Below, one piece after another: positions 62,045-62,643 of a stretch of DNA of 62,643 nucleotides. Source of the DNA: Priapulus caudatus (lineage: Eukaryota; Priapulida; Priapulimorpha; Priapulimorphida; Priapulidae). How positions within the stretch are numbered: position 1 is the stretch's first letter; every line of letters starts with the position of its first letter. The stretch covers positions 119,884 to 182,526 of the forward strand of contig NW_014577687.1 of assembly GCF_000485595.1 (NCBI RefSeq), in the 5' to 3' direction. The translations under genes were made by a program, and so were the position numbers. The notes beneath the pieces are model-generated. The model searched no databases. It was not told where the DNA came from and was given only the letters and a program-made list of their open reading frames with translations.

Positions 62045-62643
62045 TATCAACGGCACCCTTGGAACGTCTCAATATCGTCGCGCTCGATCGCTGCAGCTTC
62101 ATTTCACACGACTAACAGACCAAAAACACATCAACAGCTTCCATCATTGGTAATCTATGTGTAGCTAAATGTTCACTTGTTTCGAATTAATAACTCTGTG
62201 CGCTTTGTTCTTGACGCTACTCCGGCCAGAGATATCTCCATGAAATCCTGGCAGGAAATGTTCTCGCGTGGAAATGTAAAGAGGACGAGATGTCTGGTTT
62301 AATACACGAGTAAGTGGGGCCGCCACTTGCCAGGGGCGTAGATAAGCGGGGGAATGGGGGGGATGTAATAAAAAATTGTATCCGCCCCCCGCTTATTGAC
62401 GTGGGGGGGATGGCGTGTACAATCATCCCCCCTACTTTCAGGAGTAAAATGGGGGATTCCAAATTTTCTGGGAGGAGGATCGCGCATACGCGCCCGCCTG
62501 TTTCTTACAACCCTCCTCGAAAACCTGCATTGGGCCACTGTCCGAGCATTGTTGCACCCACTTCAAACGATTGTTCTGGCGGCGGCCTGGTAGAGGGTAC
62601 TGCTAACAAAGATTAATGATTATGAAAGTATTTGTCTGGCATA
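62045..62643. other. right edge, intergenic
   Basis: 62325-62500 is G-rich (ggcgtagataagcgggggaa, ggggggatgg) and looks like part of an interspersed repeat. No gene seen. Confidence 0.45.

Overview
This window is a piece of a metazoan (invertebrate, probably marine) nuclear genome. It shows one long intron-rich gene, introns full of micro- and minisatellites, DNA-transposon remnants and Ty3/gypsy retroelements, and two runs of exactly 25 N. No prokaryotic gene organisation is present. I could not fix the species from the sequence.

The gene is ATM (ataxia-telangiectasia mutated), the DNA double-strand-break PI3K-like kinase. It lies on the minus strand. The start codon is at 51823 and coding exons run down to 404; the last exons (FATC domain) lie beyond the left edge. 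I placed 49 coding exons by matching to human ATM, finding splice sites and requiring phase agreement at each junction. 48 are intact and their phases fit. One, at 45221-45796, is frameshifted by sequence errors. The exons total about 8.92 kb (about 2,970 codons), as expected for a protein of about 3,050 residues lacking its C-terminal tail. Order from the right: TAN motif (51.8-51.2 kb), HEAT-repeat solenoid (51-31 kb), FAT domain (13.7-6 kb), kinase domain (4.2-0.4 kb).

14349-26538 is a second, noisy copy of 1280-13917 carrying broken echoes of exons 31-47. It is probably an assembly artefact: an uncorrected long read of the other haplotype was placed inside a Ty3/gypsy insertion that starts at 13924 and resumes after the N gap at 26564-30328. 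The noisy copy lacks both a 1.3 kb hAT-like element (4474-5779) and the gypsy element, so it supplies empty sites for both. A second gap (46439-46463) is flanked by a duplicated, unmerged 0.28 kb segment.

Upstream of ATM (51.8-62.6 kb) I see almost only mobile elements: a TTAA-flanked MITE with a sister copy in an ATM intron, two copies of a repeat carrying nuclear-receptor-like half-sites, a tRNA-derived SINE head, a 3.1 kb hAT-like element with perfect 8-bp target duplications that contains a truncated Ty3/gypsy pol, and a 1.5 kb element with inverted termini. Two weak candidate exons of unknown genes sit at 57.6-58.5 kb.
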